Of a DNA stretch of 33,391 nucleotides, positions 16,802 through 24,628 are shown piece by piece. Within the stretch, counting starts at the first letter, position 1. Every line of letters starts with the position of its first letter. Source of the stretch: Ruthenibacterium lactatiformans. GTDB lineage: Bacteria > Bacillota > Clostridia > Oscillospirales > Ruminococcaceae. Location: positions 1 through 33,391 of the forward strand of contig NZ_JXXK01000038.1 in NCBI RefSeq assembly GCF_000949455.1, written 5' to 3'. A program made the translations under genes and the position numbers. The notes beneath the pieces were generated by a model, which was given only the letters and a program-made list of their open reading frames with translations, ran no database searches and had not been told where the DNA came from.

Positions 16802-19330
16802 ATGGAGCGCATGACTCTCAACGGTATCTACAAACTGAAGTATTTTGATTACGATACCTTTCACATTGAAAATGTGATGTGCGACAATTTTTTCCCAAAC
16901 GACTGGATTGACGCAAACGTACCGGAAGATGTGCACACAACATTGCGACGGTATGGATATTTGAGTGGACATTATTATGACAAGGACCTAGATCAAGAGC
17001 GATGGATTGACGAAAAGGACTGGGTCTATTTCCGCAGCTTTGTTGCAGATGAGCGCTTATACGGTCATGCTTGTACATTGTGCTTGGAGGGTGTGGATAC
17101 GCTCGCCCGCGTTTGGCTCAATGGGACATTGCTTGGGACATGCCAAAACATGTTCCGGGAATACACATTTCCCGTGGGTGATGCACTTCTGTTTGGGCAG
17201 GAAAACCGCCTTGTAATACAAGTGCTCTCGCCTCTGGGGCATACCGCAAGCACAAGTAAAAAGGGAATTTACCCCGAAGATGATGCCACACGTATGCTTC
17301 TTCGCAAATCGCAAATGAATTGGGGATGGGATTTCTGTGGTCATTGCCTTACAGTTGGTCTGTGGAAATCCATTTATCTTAAAACCTGCGATGAAGCTGC
17401 ATTGTCCGATGCACGCTTAACAACTGAGACGCTTGATGCCAAAGAGGCAAAACTGCATTTAAGCTGTACAGTACAAAACGGCAGTGCGGAGGATGAAGTA
17501 GAAATAAAGCTATCTGCCAAAGGCGTTCCCGTATGTATACACCGCTTGACAGCCGATGAAGCCCGAGACTTTTCATTTACACTCAAGGAACCTCGTCCGT
17601 GGTGGCCCCGTCCTTATGGCGACCCTTTTTTGTATGACGTATGCATCCAGTTGCTGCATGGTGGCGCAACCGTGGATAAAAAAGAGTTTCATTTCGGATT
17701 GCGCATCGTAGAACTGCAACAGAACTATGAGGATGGCGGACGCAGCTTTTTGTTTCGAATCAATGACCGACGGCTGTTCCTCCGAGGCGCGAACTGGGTG
17801 CCCTTGAACTGTATTTACGCCGAGATTCGTTCCGAGGACTATGATCCTGTGTTTGCCCGCGTGCTGGATTCCAATCTGTCTATGTTGCGGATTTGGGGCG
17901 GCGGTATTTATGAATCGGAACATTTTTTAGATTTGTGCGATAAGCACGGCATTCTGGTTTTCCAGGATATGATGCTTGCCTGTGGAATTTTCCCTCAAGA
18001 CGAAGCATTCCTTCGTCTGGTGTATGAAGAAGTTTCCGAGGTTGTGCGGCGAAATTACAATCGCGCTTGCATTGTGATGTGGTCTGCGGATAATGAGCTT
18101 GACGAGGCTTACCGCTGGTATGACAAGCTGGAAGAATTCCCCACAAACCGAGTCAACCGCGAAGCAGTCCAGCGTGCGGTTCTTGAAAACGATACTTCCC
18201 GTCCATTCCTTGTCAGCTCGCCGTGCAGCCCCTTTCCCGAAGAACCGGGCGCGGAGGATCCCAATTCGGATTTACAGGGCGATATGCATTTATATCTGAC
18301 ACGCTTCAAAAAAAGCGATGAATACTATTATAAAAAAATTCTGGATTACAAGCCGCGCTTTATGAGCGAATACGGATTCAGCAGCCTTCCAGCAGAGCCC
18401 TCGTATTCTCGCTTCAACTTCAGACACGGTACATTGGATTTGACACGGAATCCTTGGCTGGCACAATTGGATTGGCTTTCCTCCATCGGCAAGACCAACG
18501 ATACAGAGGCCCTCATTTATTATACACAGTTTACGCATGCACAAGCGCTCAAATACTGGATTGAGTATCTGCGATCGCTCAAGTGGCACTGCGGCGGTTC
18601 TTTATACTGGAAATTCAATGATCCCATTGCGCCGAACCGAGAAGATATGTTGTTCCCCTCTTTGATGTCATCGCTGGATTTTTATGGCCTACCCAAAATG
18701 GCGTATTACTACGCTCGGCGTGCCTATGAGGATCGTGTACTCTGCTTCCGCGAGCAGACAGATGGCAGCCTGATAATATATGGATGCTCTGAAACTACTG
18801 ACGATTTGGACGGAGAACTGGAGGTGAGATTGACCACTTATGAAGGTAAGGTCCTGTGGAATCTACGTCAGGATGCTTGCCTGGCTGCCGACAGCGCTGT
18901 TCCGCTTGCCATCGTTCCGAGTGCTGTCCTATCTGCAGTACCTTCATATTGTTGCTATCTGGCCGCCGTATTCAGTGATGAACGCTGCAGCAGATTAAAA
19001 AACATTTTTCATCTGACGGCGATTGGGGAATGGGATCACGTCGCTTTGCCTCAGGCTGCATTGCATGTTGATATCCATATGGTCTCTTCCTGTGAATTTG
19101 AACTGATTATTGATACCGATGTTTTTGTACAAGATGTTGTTATTGAAGCACTAGATTGCGATGTATACTATTCCGATAATGCGTTTTGCATGGAAAAGGG
19201 CGAACGTACTGTCATACGTGCGCGGATAGCGAACAATGTTCCTGATTGGCTGTATGTGCGGGTACGCGCCTGTAATGCAAAATCAATTTGTTTTGGCTTA
19301 GCGCCGAAAGGGGATTGCAATGAAGTTTGA
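16802..19330 (+). CDS. GH2 beta-mannosidase
   Basis: An 842-residue GH2 enzyme that releases beta-mannose, here most likely from the Man-beta-1,4-GlcNAc of the N-glycan core. Domain order: sugar-binding jelly roll (about 10-195, with LARVWLNGTLLG and the MNWGWDFCG motif typical of beta-mannosidases), Ig-like domain (about 200-300), TIM barrel (about 305-620), then C-terminal beta domains. The acid/base is Glu432 in WSADNELDE and the nucleophile is Glu523 in RFMSEYGF. LRIWGGGIYES (362-372) is conserved in this group. There is no signal peptide, so it is cytoplasmic. AGGAGGGG precedes the ATG. It overlaps the GH20 gene by 11 bp. Confidence 0.9.
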   Translation: MERMTLNGIYKLKYFDYDTFHIENVMCDNFFPNDWIDANVPEDVHTTLRRYGYLSGHYYDKDLDQERWIDEKDWVYFRSFVADERLYGHACTLCLEGVDTLARVWLNGTLLGTCQNMFREYTFPVGDALLFGQENRLVIQVLSPLGHTASTSKKGIYPEDDATRMLLRKSQMNWGWDFCGHCLTVGLWKSIYLKTCDEAALSDARLTTETLDAKEAKLHLSCTVQNGSAEDEVEIKLSAKGVPVCIHRLTADEARDFSFTLKEPRPWWPRPYGDPFLYDVCIQLLHGGATVDKKEFHFGLRIVELQQNYEDGGRSFLFRINDRRLFLRGANWVPLNCIYAEIRSEDYDPVFARVLDSNLSMLRIWGGGIYESEHFLDLCDKHGILVFQDMMLACGIFPQDEAFLRLVYEEVSEVVRRNYNRACIVMWSADNELDEAYRWYDKLEEFPTNRVNREAVQRAVLENDTSRPFLVSSPCSPFPEEPGAEDPNSDLQGDMHLYLTRFKKSDEYYYKKILDYKPRFMSEYGFSSLPAEPSYSRFNFRHGTLDLTRNPWLAQLDWLSSIGKTNDTEALIYYTQFTHAQALKYWIEYLRSLKWHCGGSLYWKFNDPIAPNREDMLFPSLMSSLDFYGLPKMAYYYARRAYEDRVLCFREQTDGSLIIYGCSETTDDLDGELEVRLTTYEGKVLWNLRQDACLAADSAVPLAIVPSAVLSAVPSYCCYLAAVFSDERCSRLKNIFHLTAIGEWDHVALPQAALHVDIHMVSSCEFELIIDTDVFVQDVVIEALDCDVYYSDNAFCMEKGERTVIRARIANNVPDWLYVRVRACNAKSICFGLAPKGDCNEV

Positions 19331-21191
19331 TTTAATTGACTGGAGCGCACAGGATCTGCACTGTTTCGATGAACTGGCTCCTCTGCTGCACACGGAACGC
19401 GGCTCTGGCGGACTTCCGCTACGGTTACGCAAAGCTGACACACCAGGCTGTATGATGCAGAATGGAGAAGCCACGGTGTTGTATTCTGTCCGTGCCCAGA
19501 TTTGGCGCGAACTCGGTATCTTGTGCGGTGAGGCGGAACACAGCGACAGTTTTTTTAAAAAGGAAGTTCCCTGTTACAAGGATTTGGGGGTGATGCTGGA
19601 TTGTTCCCGCAACGGTGTGCTCACCACACAAACAGTCGAGGAATTGATTCGCCTGTTGGCGCTGATGGGGTACACCTCGCTTCAACTGTATACCGAAGAC
19701 ACCTACCGCATCGATGGGCATCCCTATTTTGGCTACCAGCGCGGCGCCTATTCACGGGACGAATTGATGCAAATGGATAAATATGCAGCGATGTTCGGAA
19801 TCGAACTGGTGCCCTGCATCCAGACACTAGCTCATCTGGAGTGTGTGCTGCGCTGGCAAGAGTATGCAGACGTGCGTGATATCGATAATATTTTGCTGGT
19901 GGATGAACCAAAAACCTATGAACTCATTCGTGACATGTTTTGTCAAATGGCCAAAAGCCTGCACAGTCGGCGCATTAACATCGGCATGGACGAAGCACAT
20001 ATGCTTGGCTTGGGAAAACATCTGGAACGGTATGGTTACCAGGACCGGATGCAGATTATGCTGCGCCATTACCGTCGTGTAATAGATATTGCACACGAAT
20101 TTGGATATGAACCGATGATGTGGTCTGATATGTTTTTTCGCCTGGCAACACATGGTGAGTATTATACCGATGGAGAACTTGTAGTGGATCCTTCCATCCG
20201 AAATATCGTAGGCAACGATGTAACGCTGATTTACTGGGATTACTATACACTAGAGCAGGAAAAATACGATCATATGTTTGACAGCCACAAAAAGATCTGT
20301 GACAAACTGGCCTTTGCGGGCGGTGCCTGGAAATGGGAGGGGCTTTGTCCCAATTCCTGGTATAGTCAAGCGGTGGCACCGGTGGCACACCGTAGTTGTT
20401 GCCGCAGCGGAATACAGCAGGTGATTATCACTGCATGGGGTGACAACGGAGATGAATGTTCCCTGTATTCGGTTCTTCCGGCCTTTTTACAATGGGCAGA
20501 ATTATGTTATAATAACAACGATAATGATGAGCTTCTTGAAGCTCGTTTTCGCACTTGTACAGGCGGTTCGTATCGAGATTTTCTCCACCTGGGTGACGCT
20601 TCTGTCATGCCGGACAACCCTCCTCCGGGCCGTTGCGGCGTAAACCCCACTCGCGCCTTGCTGTACCAGGACCTTTTGGGCGGCTTATTCGACGCCCATG
20701 CAGAGTATTCGCAGGCAGACTATCTGCGGGCTTGCGCTCGCCGCATGGAAAAGTGCCGGGATCACGCGCCACAGCGTTGGCAGTATTTATTTGAAACACA
20801 ACGTATTCTGGATGGCCTGTTAGCTGAGAAGTGTACATTGGGGCTGGATATCCGCAGCGCATACGCCAAGCGCGATGCCAACGGACTTCTAAACTGCCGG
20901 AAACGCGCTCTGGCACTTTTACCTTGTATTGAAGCTCTGCTGCACGCAGTAGAAGAGCAATGGTTGCATGAAAATAAAATTTTTGGTCTGGACATATTGC
21001 AGCTGCAATTGGGAGGCCTTAAAGAGAGAGTTTTGTTTGCGGCACGCCGTTTACAAGACTTTGCCCAAGGGCGCTTCGAGAGGCTGGAAGAACTGGATGA
21101 GCCGCCGCTTCCATTTTATGGAAGCCAATGCACCGATAAAGCGGTGGTGTCTCCTGCCTGGCGCAACATCGTTTCAGCGGGCAATCACTGA
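19320..21191 (+). CDS. GH20 family beta-N-acetylhexosaminidase-like enzyme
   Basis: A 623-residue protein with a GH20-type barrel. The region from DLGVMLDCSRNGVLT (about 88-102) opens the catalytic domain, and the Asp224-Glu225 pair in NIGMDEAHMLG matches the GH20 substrate-assisted mechanism. MMWSDMFFR (about 259-267) and a late WGDNGDECS segment are also family-like. The first 85 residues could be the small N-terminal alpha/beta domain. It is cytoplasmic (no signal peptide). AAAGGGG precedes the ATG, and the gene overlaps the end of the beta-mannosidase. It should remove terminal beta-GlcNAc or GalNAc from imported glycans; the linkage is not determinable. Confidence 0.88.
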   Translation: MKFDLIDWSAQDLHCFDELAPLLHTERGSGGLPLRLRKADTPGCMMQNGEATVLYSVRAQIWRELGILCGEAEHSDSFFKKEVPCYKDLGVMLDCSRNGVLTTQTVEELIRLLALMGYTSLQLYTEDTYRIDGHPYFGYQRGAYSRDELMQMDKYAAMFGIELVPCIQTLAHLECVLRWQEYADVRDIDNILLVDEPKTYELIRDMFCQMAKSLHSRRINIGMDEAHMLGLGKHLERYGYQDRMQIMLRHYRRVIDIAHEFGYEPMMWSDMFFRLATHGEYYTDGELVVDPSIRNIVGNDVTLIYWDYYTLEQEKYDHMFDSHKKICDKLAFAGGAWKWEGLCPNSWYSQAVAPVAHRSCCRSGIQQVIITAWGDNGDECSLYSVLPAFLQWAELCYNNNDNDELLEARFRTCTGGSYRDFLHLGDASVMPDNPPPGRCGVNPTRALLYQDLLGGLFDAHAEYSQADYLRACARRMEKCRDHAPQRWQYLFETQRILDGLLAEKCTLGLDIRSAYAKRDANGLLNCRKRALALLPCIEALLHAVEEQWLHENKIFGLDILQLQLGGLKERVLFAARRLQDFAQGRFERLEELDEPPLPFYGSQCTDKAVVSPAWRNIVSAGNH

Positions 21192-21222
21192 ATCTATTTC
21201 ATCACTGGAAGGTGTGATCTGA

Positions 21223-22323
21223 GTGAAGCAGCTGCCGCTTTATGAACAAGTCCACAAAATGATTTTGAAACAGATTGATACCGGAGAGTATCCGCCCGGT
21301 GGACGGCTGCCATCTGAAAAAGAGCTTGAAAAACTTTATCATGTTAGCCGTATTACCGCCCAAAAGGCCATGAATCTTCTTGCAGAAGATGGCCGTATCG
21401 TACGTTTACCAGGCAAGGGATCGTTTGTAATCGACAATGCCGCGGGTATATCCAGCGCATCGGCAGAGAAACAGCCCTTAATTGGGTTGATATTGGATGA
21501 ATTCAGCCCAAGCTTTGCTTACCATATTTTGCATAGCATTCAGTCCGCCTGCGAAGAAGAAGGCTATAGCATGGTGTTGCGCTGTTCCAGTGGCAGTTTG
21601 GAACGCGAAACGAAAGCGATTGAGGATTTGGTGGCACTGGGAGTGCAGGGCTTGATTATCATGTGCGTCCACGATGAAAATTACAATGAACGTATTCTCC
21701 AGTTGGTTCTTGACAAATTCCCGGTTGTTACGATTGATCGCCAGCTCAAAGGACTGTCTGTACCGTTCGTAGGTACAGATAATGTTAGTGCTGCACGGGA
21801 ACTCACCTGCAGCCTTTTAAAGCAGGGCTTTCGCAGTATTGCTCTGGTACGGCCCAAGGCACATGAAACCGTTACCTTGTTGGACAGGCAGAAAGGGTTT
21901 CAACAGGCCTTCAATGATTACGGTTTGGTTGCAAACGAATCGCTGTGGATCACAAATCTTCGCTCTTCTTTGCCTGAAAGTGCAGGTGAAGCTTATTGGA
22001 AGCAGGATATTTCTATAGTTGATGAATATCTGCGTACACATCTTCAAACTGAGGCTTTCATGGTCAGCGAATACACGCTGGCCCGTATTTTAAAGTATTG
22101 TTTGCAGAAGGCCGGACGATATCGTGATGACATGATTGCTTGTTTCGATAGCCCTGAATCTTTTTTAGAGGAAGCTGAATTCACTCACGTTGCGCAGGAC
22201 GAAAACGCAATTGGTAGAACAAGCATGGAACTGCTGCTCAAAACGATCCGGGGACAAGAACATCCATCAGCGGTTTTGGTGCCATATCAAATTATTCAAC
22301 GACATGAACGGAATTGGGGGTAA
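21223..22323 (+). CDS. GntR/AraR-like transcriptional regulator
   Basis: A 366-residue regulator that joins a GntR winged helix (residues 1-70, with LPSEKELEKLYHVSRITAQK and GKGSFV) to a LacI-type periplasmic-binding effector domain (about 85-365, starting PLIGLILDEFSPSFAYHI). This is the architecture of AraR. It uses a GTG start at 21223 with GGAAGG upstream. It lies between the GH20 and GH125 genes on the same strand and probably controls the whole module in response to an imported sugar. Possible targets are the two copies of the 19-bp repeat in front of the first permease. Confidence 0.93.
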   Translation: MKQLPLYEQVHKMILKQIDTGEYPPGGRLPSEKELEKLYHVSRITAQKAMNLLAEDGRIVRLPGKGSFVIDNAAGISSASAEKQPLIGLILDEFSPSFAYHILHSIQSACEEEGYSMVLRCSSGSLERETKAIEDLVALGVQGLIIMCVHDENYNERILQLVLDKFPVVTIDRQLKGLSVPFVGTDNVSAARELTCSLLKQGFRSIALVRPKAHETVTLLDRQKGFQQAFNDYGLVANESLWITNLRSSLPESAGEAYWKQDISIVDEYLRTHLQTEAFMVSEYTLARILKYCLQKAGRYRDDMIACFDSPESFLEEAEFTHVAQDENAIGRTSMELLLKTIRGQEHPSAVLVPYQIIQRHERNWG

Positions 22324-22330
22324 AGCGGGT

Positions 22331-23611
22331 ATGGAAATACCCGAGATTTTAAAACAGAAGGTCTCTGAGCTGGAGGAGTATTACCTTCGCTGGATGCCAG
22401 AGGTCGCACCGCTTGTGCGGCCCTGTTTCTTAAATACAATTGAAACTACGGTTAAACATATTGACGATGATTATTTTGTCATCACCGGCGATATACCGGC
22501 AATGTGGTTGCGGGATTCCGCTGCACAAATTACACATTATGTGCGCTACGCATCTGGAGACAAGGCTTTGTTGCATATTGTGGAGGGCGTGTTGCGCCGT
22601 CAGGCGCACATGGTTCTTATAGATCCATATGCCAATGCTTTTAATGAGCATCCAAACGGCCACTGCTTCGCACGCGATTTAACTGAGATGCATCCATTTG
22701 TGTGGGAGCGCAAATACGAGGTAGATTCCTTGTGTGCCCCTATCTATCTGCTGCATCACTATTGGAAGACTACTGGATTGACTGGTGCGTTCGATGCCCA
22801 GACATACGCCATGTTGGTGCGCATTTGCGAGGTATTCTCGCTTGAGCAGCACCACGAAAATTCACCTTATTCTTTCGAACGCCAGAATTGTGTTGAAACA
22901 GATACGCTCCCCTGCGCAGGGCGGGGAACACCTGTTGGTTATACCGGAATGACTTGGTCCGGGTTTCGTCCATCAGATGATCGATGTGTCTATGGCTATT
23001 TAATTCCAGCGCAGATTATGGCTGTGAAGGCATTAAAATATGCGGCTGAAATGTTACGTGTTATTTATCTTGATGACGTAGAGGCCACAAAGTGCATTGT
23101 CCTTTCCAATCAAATTGAAACCGGTATACAGCAATACGGCATTGTGCGACACCCCCTGTTTGGGGAAATTTATGCTTATGAAACCGATGGTTTGGGAAAC
23201 TATCTACTTATGGATGATGCGAATTGTCCGAGTTTGCTGTCACTTCCGTATCTTGGATACACTACGCCAGAAGATAAAATTTACAGTAACACCCGTGCCT
23301 TCATTTTGTCAGAGCAAAATCCGTTTTATTACAGTGGGAAAGTTCTCCGTGGCGTAGGCAGCCCGCATACTCCATCCAACCATGTATGGCCGCTTGGCAT
23401 TATAATGCAGGCGCTTACCAGTTCCAATCCGGGAGAGATACGCAGTTGTATCACTCAACTGACGTTCAGCCACGCTGGTACAGGATACATGCATGAATCT
23501 GTCCACGTGGATATTCCTATGCGCTATACCCGATCCTGGTTTGCATGGGCCAACAGCCTGTTCAGTGAATTGTTGATTCGCACAAGCGAAACGGGAATTC
23601 TCGAAAAGTGA
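22331..23611 (+). CDS. GH125 exo-alpha-1,6-mannosidase
   Basis: A 426-residue enzyme with clear GH125 signatures: TGDIPAMWLRDS (52-63), TWSGFRPSDD (208-217, containing the likely acid aspartate) and GYMHESVHVDIP with Glu389 as the likely base. Characterised members, such as SpGH125 of Streptococcus pneumoniae, remove alpha-1,6-linked mannose from N-glycans. There is no signal peptide. The frame is open from 22190, but the ATG at 22331, 7 bp after the regulator stop, gives the normal family length. It ends directly against a decayed recombinase fragment, so the module is bounded here. Confidence 0.93.
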   Translation: MEIPEILKQKVSELEEYYLRWMPEVAPLVRPCFLNTIETTVKHIDDDYFVITGDIPAMWLRDSAAQITHYVRYASGDKALLHIVEGVLRRQAHMVLIDPYANAFNEHPNGHCFARDLTEMHPFVWERKYEVDSLCAPIYLLHHYWKTTGLTGAFDAQTYAMLVRICEVFSLEQHHENSPYSFERQNCVETDTLPCAGRGTPVGYTGMTWSGFRPSDDRCVYGYLIPAQIMAVKALKYAAEMLRVIYLDDVEATKCIVLSNQIETGIQQYGIVRHPLFGEIYAYETDGLGNYLLMDDANCPSLLSLPYLGYTTPEDKIYSNTRAFILSEQNPFYYSGKVLRGVGSPHTPSNHVWPLGIIMQALTSSNPGEIRSCITQLTFSHAGTGYMHESVHVDIPMRYTRSWFAWANSLFSELLIRTSETGILEK

Positions 23612-23853
23612 GCGCATACCGCATCTGTTTTACATTTCCGAGTTCAGGTTTACCAGTATGTAATGCCCCAGCGCTGGCGGGATACGCCGGATATCCTGCT
23701 TATCCCGCACCAGTGTACTGGCCGCCAGTTTCTTTGGCGCCACCTGGCTCCAGCCAGACGTCGATGTATTTTGCCAGCGTGATGCTCCGGCCCACAGGCT
23801 CACCGGGAGTGTGCTTCACCTCCCGTTCGTAAAGAATCGCCAGTTATCTGCCT
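23612..23853 (-). pseudogene. Tyrosine recombinase fragment, core-binding domain
   Basis: On the minus strand this reads LAILYEREVKHTPGEPVGRS, then ITLAKYIDVWLE. After a frameshift it reads APKKLAASTLVRDKQDI and RRIPPALGHYILVNLN. This is the N-terminal SAM-like domain of a tyrosine recombinase. It is cut on the left at the GH125 stop and joined on the right to an IS1595-type transposase fragment. It is related to, but diverged from, the remnant at 12185-13030; the LYERE(I/V)K-TPGEPV block is shared. Confidence 0.75.
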
Positions 23854-24450
23854 GTGGTATATCCCCGGCGCAATGAGATCTTGGGCAAAGCGTTTTGCGG
23901 AAGCCTGCTTGATATTTTTTGTAATGCTCATTTTGGGGTACTGGGAATCGCCCCGCTTGTTCAGGGACAACGTAACAAAAATCTTTGCTTTTTCGGTTTC
24001 TCTGCCTCCCTTCCCTCCTTTTTTTGCCCGTCCAAATAGGCATCATCAAATTCAACAACGCTGGAAAGCACATGGGTGCGCTCCCTCTGCTCCATCGCTG
24101 AACGCAGCCCCCGAAGCATTCCTCAGGCCGTTTTGTAGGTCACCCCAATCAGATTGGCCAACTGAATTGCGGAGATACCACGTTTATCCGGAGCCATGAC
24201 GTATATGGCGAGAAACCACTTTGTCAAACAAACATGGCTGTGGTGCATAACCGTTCTTGCAGTTACAGAATTCTGGCGTTGACAATAGGTGCATTGATAT
24301 TTCCCGTTTGACAGCAAACAGCCATGTTTGTGCCCAAACTTTGGACAGACAAAGCCCTCCGGCCAGCGCTTTGCGGCCAGATTAGTTTCGGCAGTGTTCT
24401 TCTGTCCAGAAACGATCCTAGAACTCTCGCAGCGTAAGTTTCTTTTTCTT
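23854..24450 (-). pseudogene. IS1595-family transposase, decayed
   Basis: Read on the minus strand over several frames, the order matches IS1595-type transposases: DRFWTEEHCR, then KRWPEGFVCPKFGHKHG with the zinc-ribbon cysteines, and YQCTYCQRQNSVTARTVMH. Next come TKWFLAIYVMAPDKRGISA, then VEFDDAYLDGQKK with the first DDE aspartates, and after a frameshift TEKAKIFVTLSLNKRG up to KRFAQDLIAPG. At least two frameshifts and stop codons interrupt it, and it ends abruptly where the recombinase fragment begins. The distal DDE residues are missing. It is not functional. Confidence 0.85.
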
Positions 24451-24578
24451 CAGCGAAATGCTTTTCCTCCCTTTTGCGTTTCATTCCTGAATTCTACACC
24501 GTTTGCTGTACCATATTGCGGGCTTTTGGATGGTTTCTTAAAAGGAATAACCACATTCCAAAATATATTTTATATCAA

Positions 24579-24609
24579 AAATCGCTCCAAAAGTTTTCTG
24601 GAGCGATTT
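24579..24609 (-). terminator. Rho-independent terminator of the GH16 operon
   Basis: A perfect 10-bp stem (AAATCGCTCC with GGAGCGATTT) around an 11-base loop lies 20 bp downstream of the GH16 stop. On the minus strand it is followed by a short T-run (TTGATATAAAA after the ATTTTT end of the stem). Confidence 0.8.
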
Positions 24610-24628
24610 CTATATGTATCATATTTTT

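Noticed and set aside
23612..24450. Possibility of a new small gene after GH125 on either strand
   Set aside because: The only coherent coding signal is the broken recombinase and IS1595 transposase on the minus strand, interrupted by stops and frameshifts.
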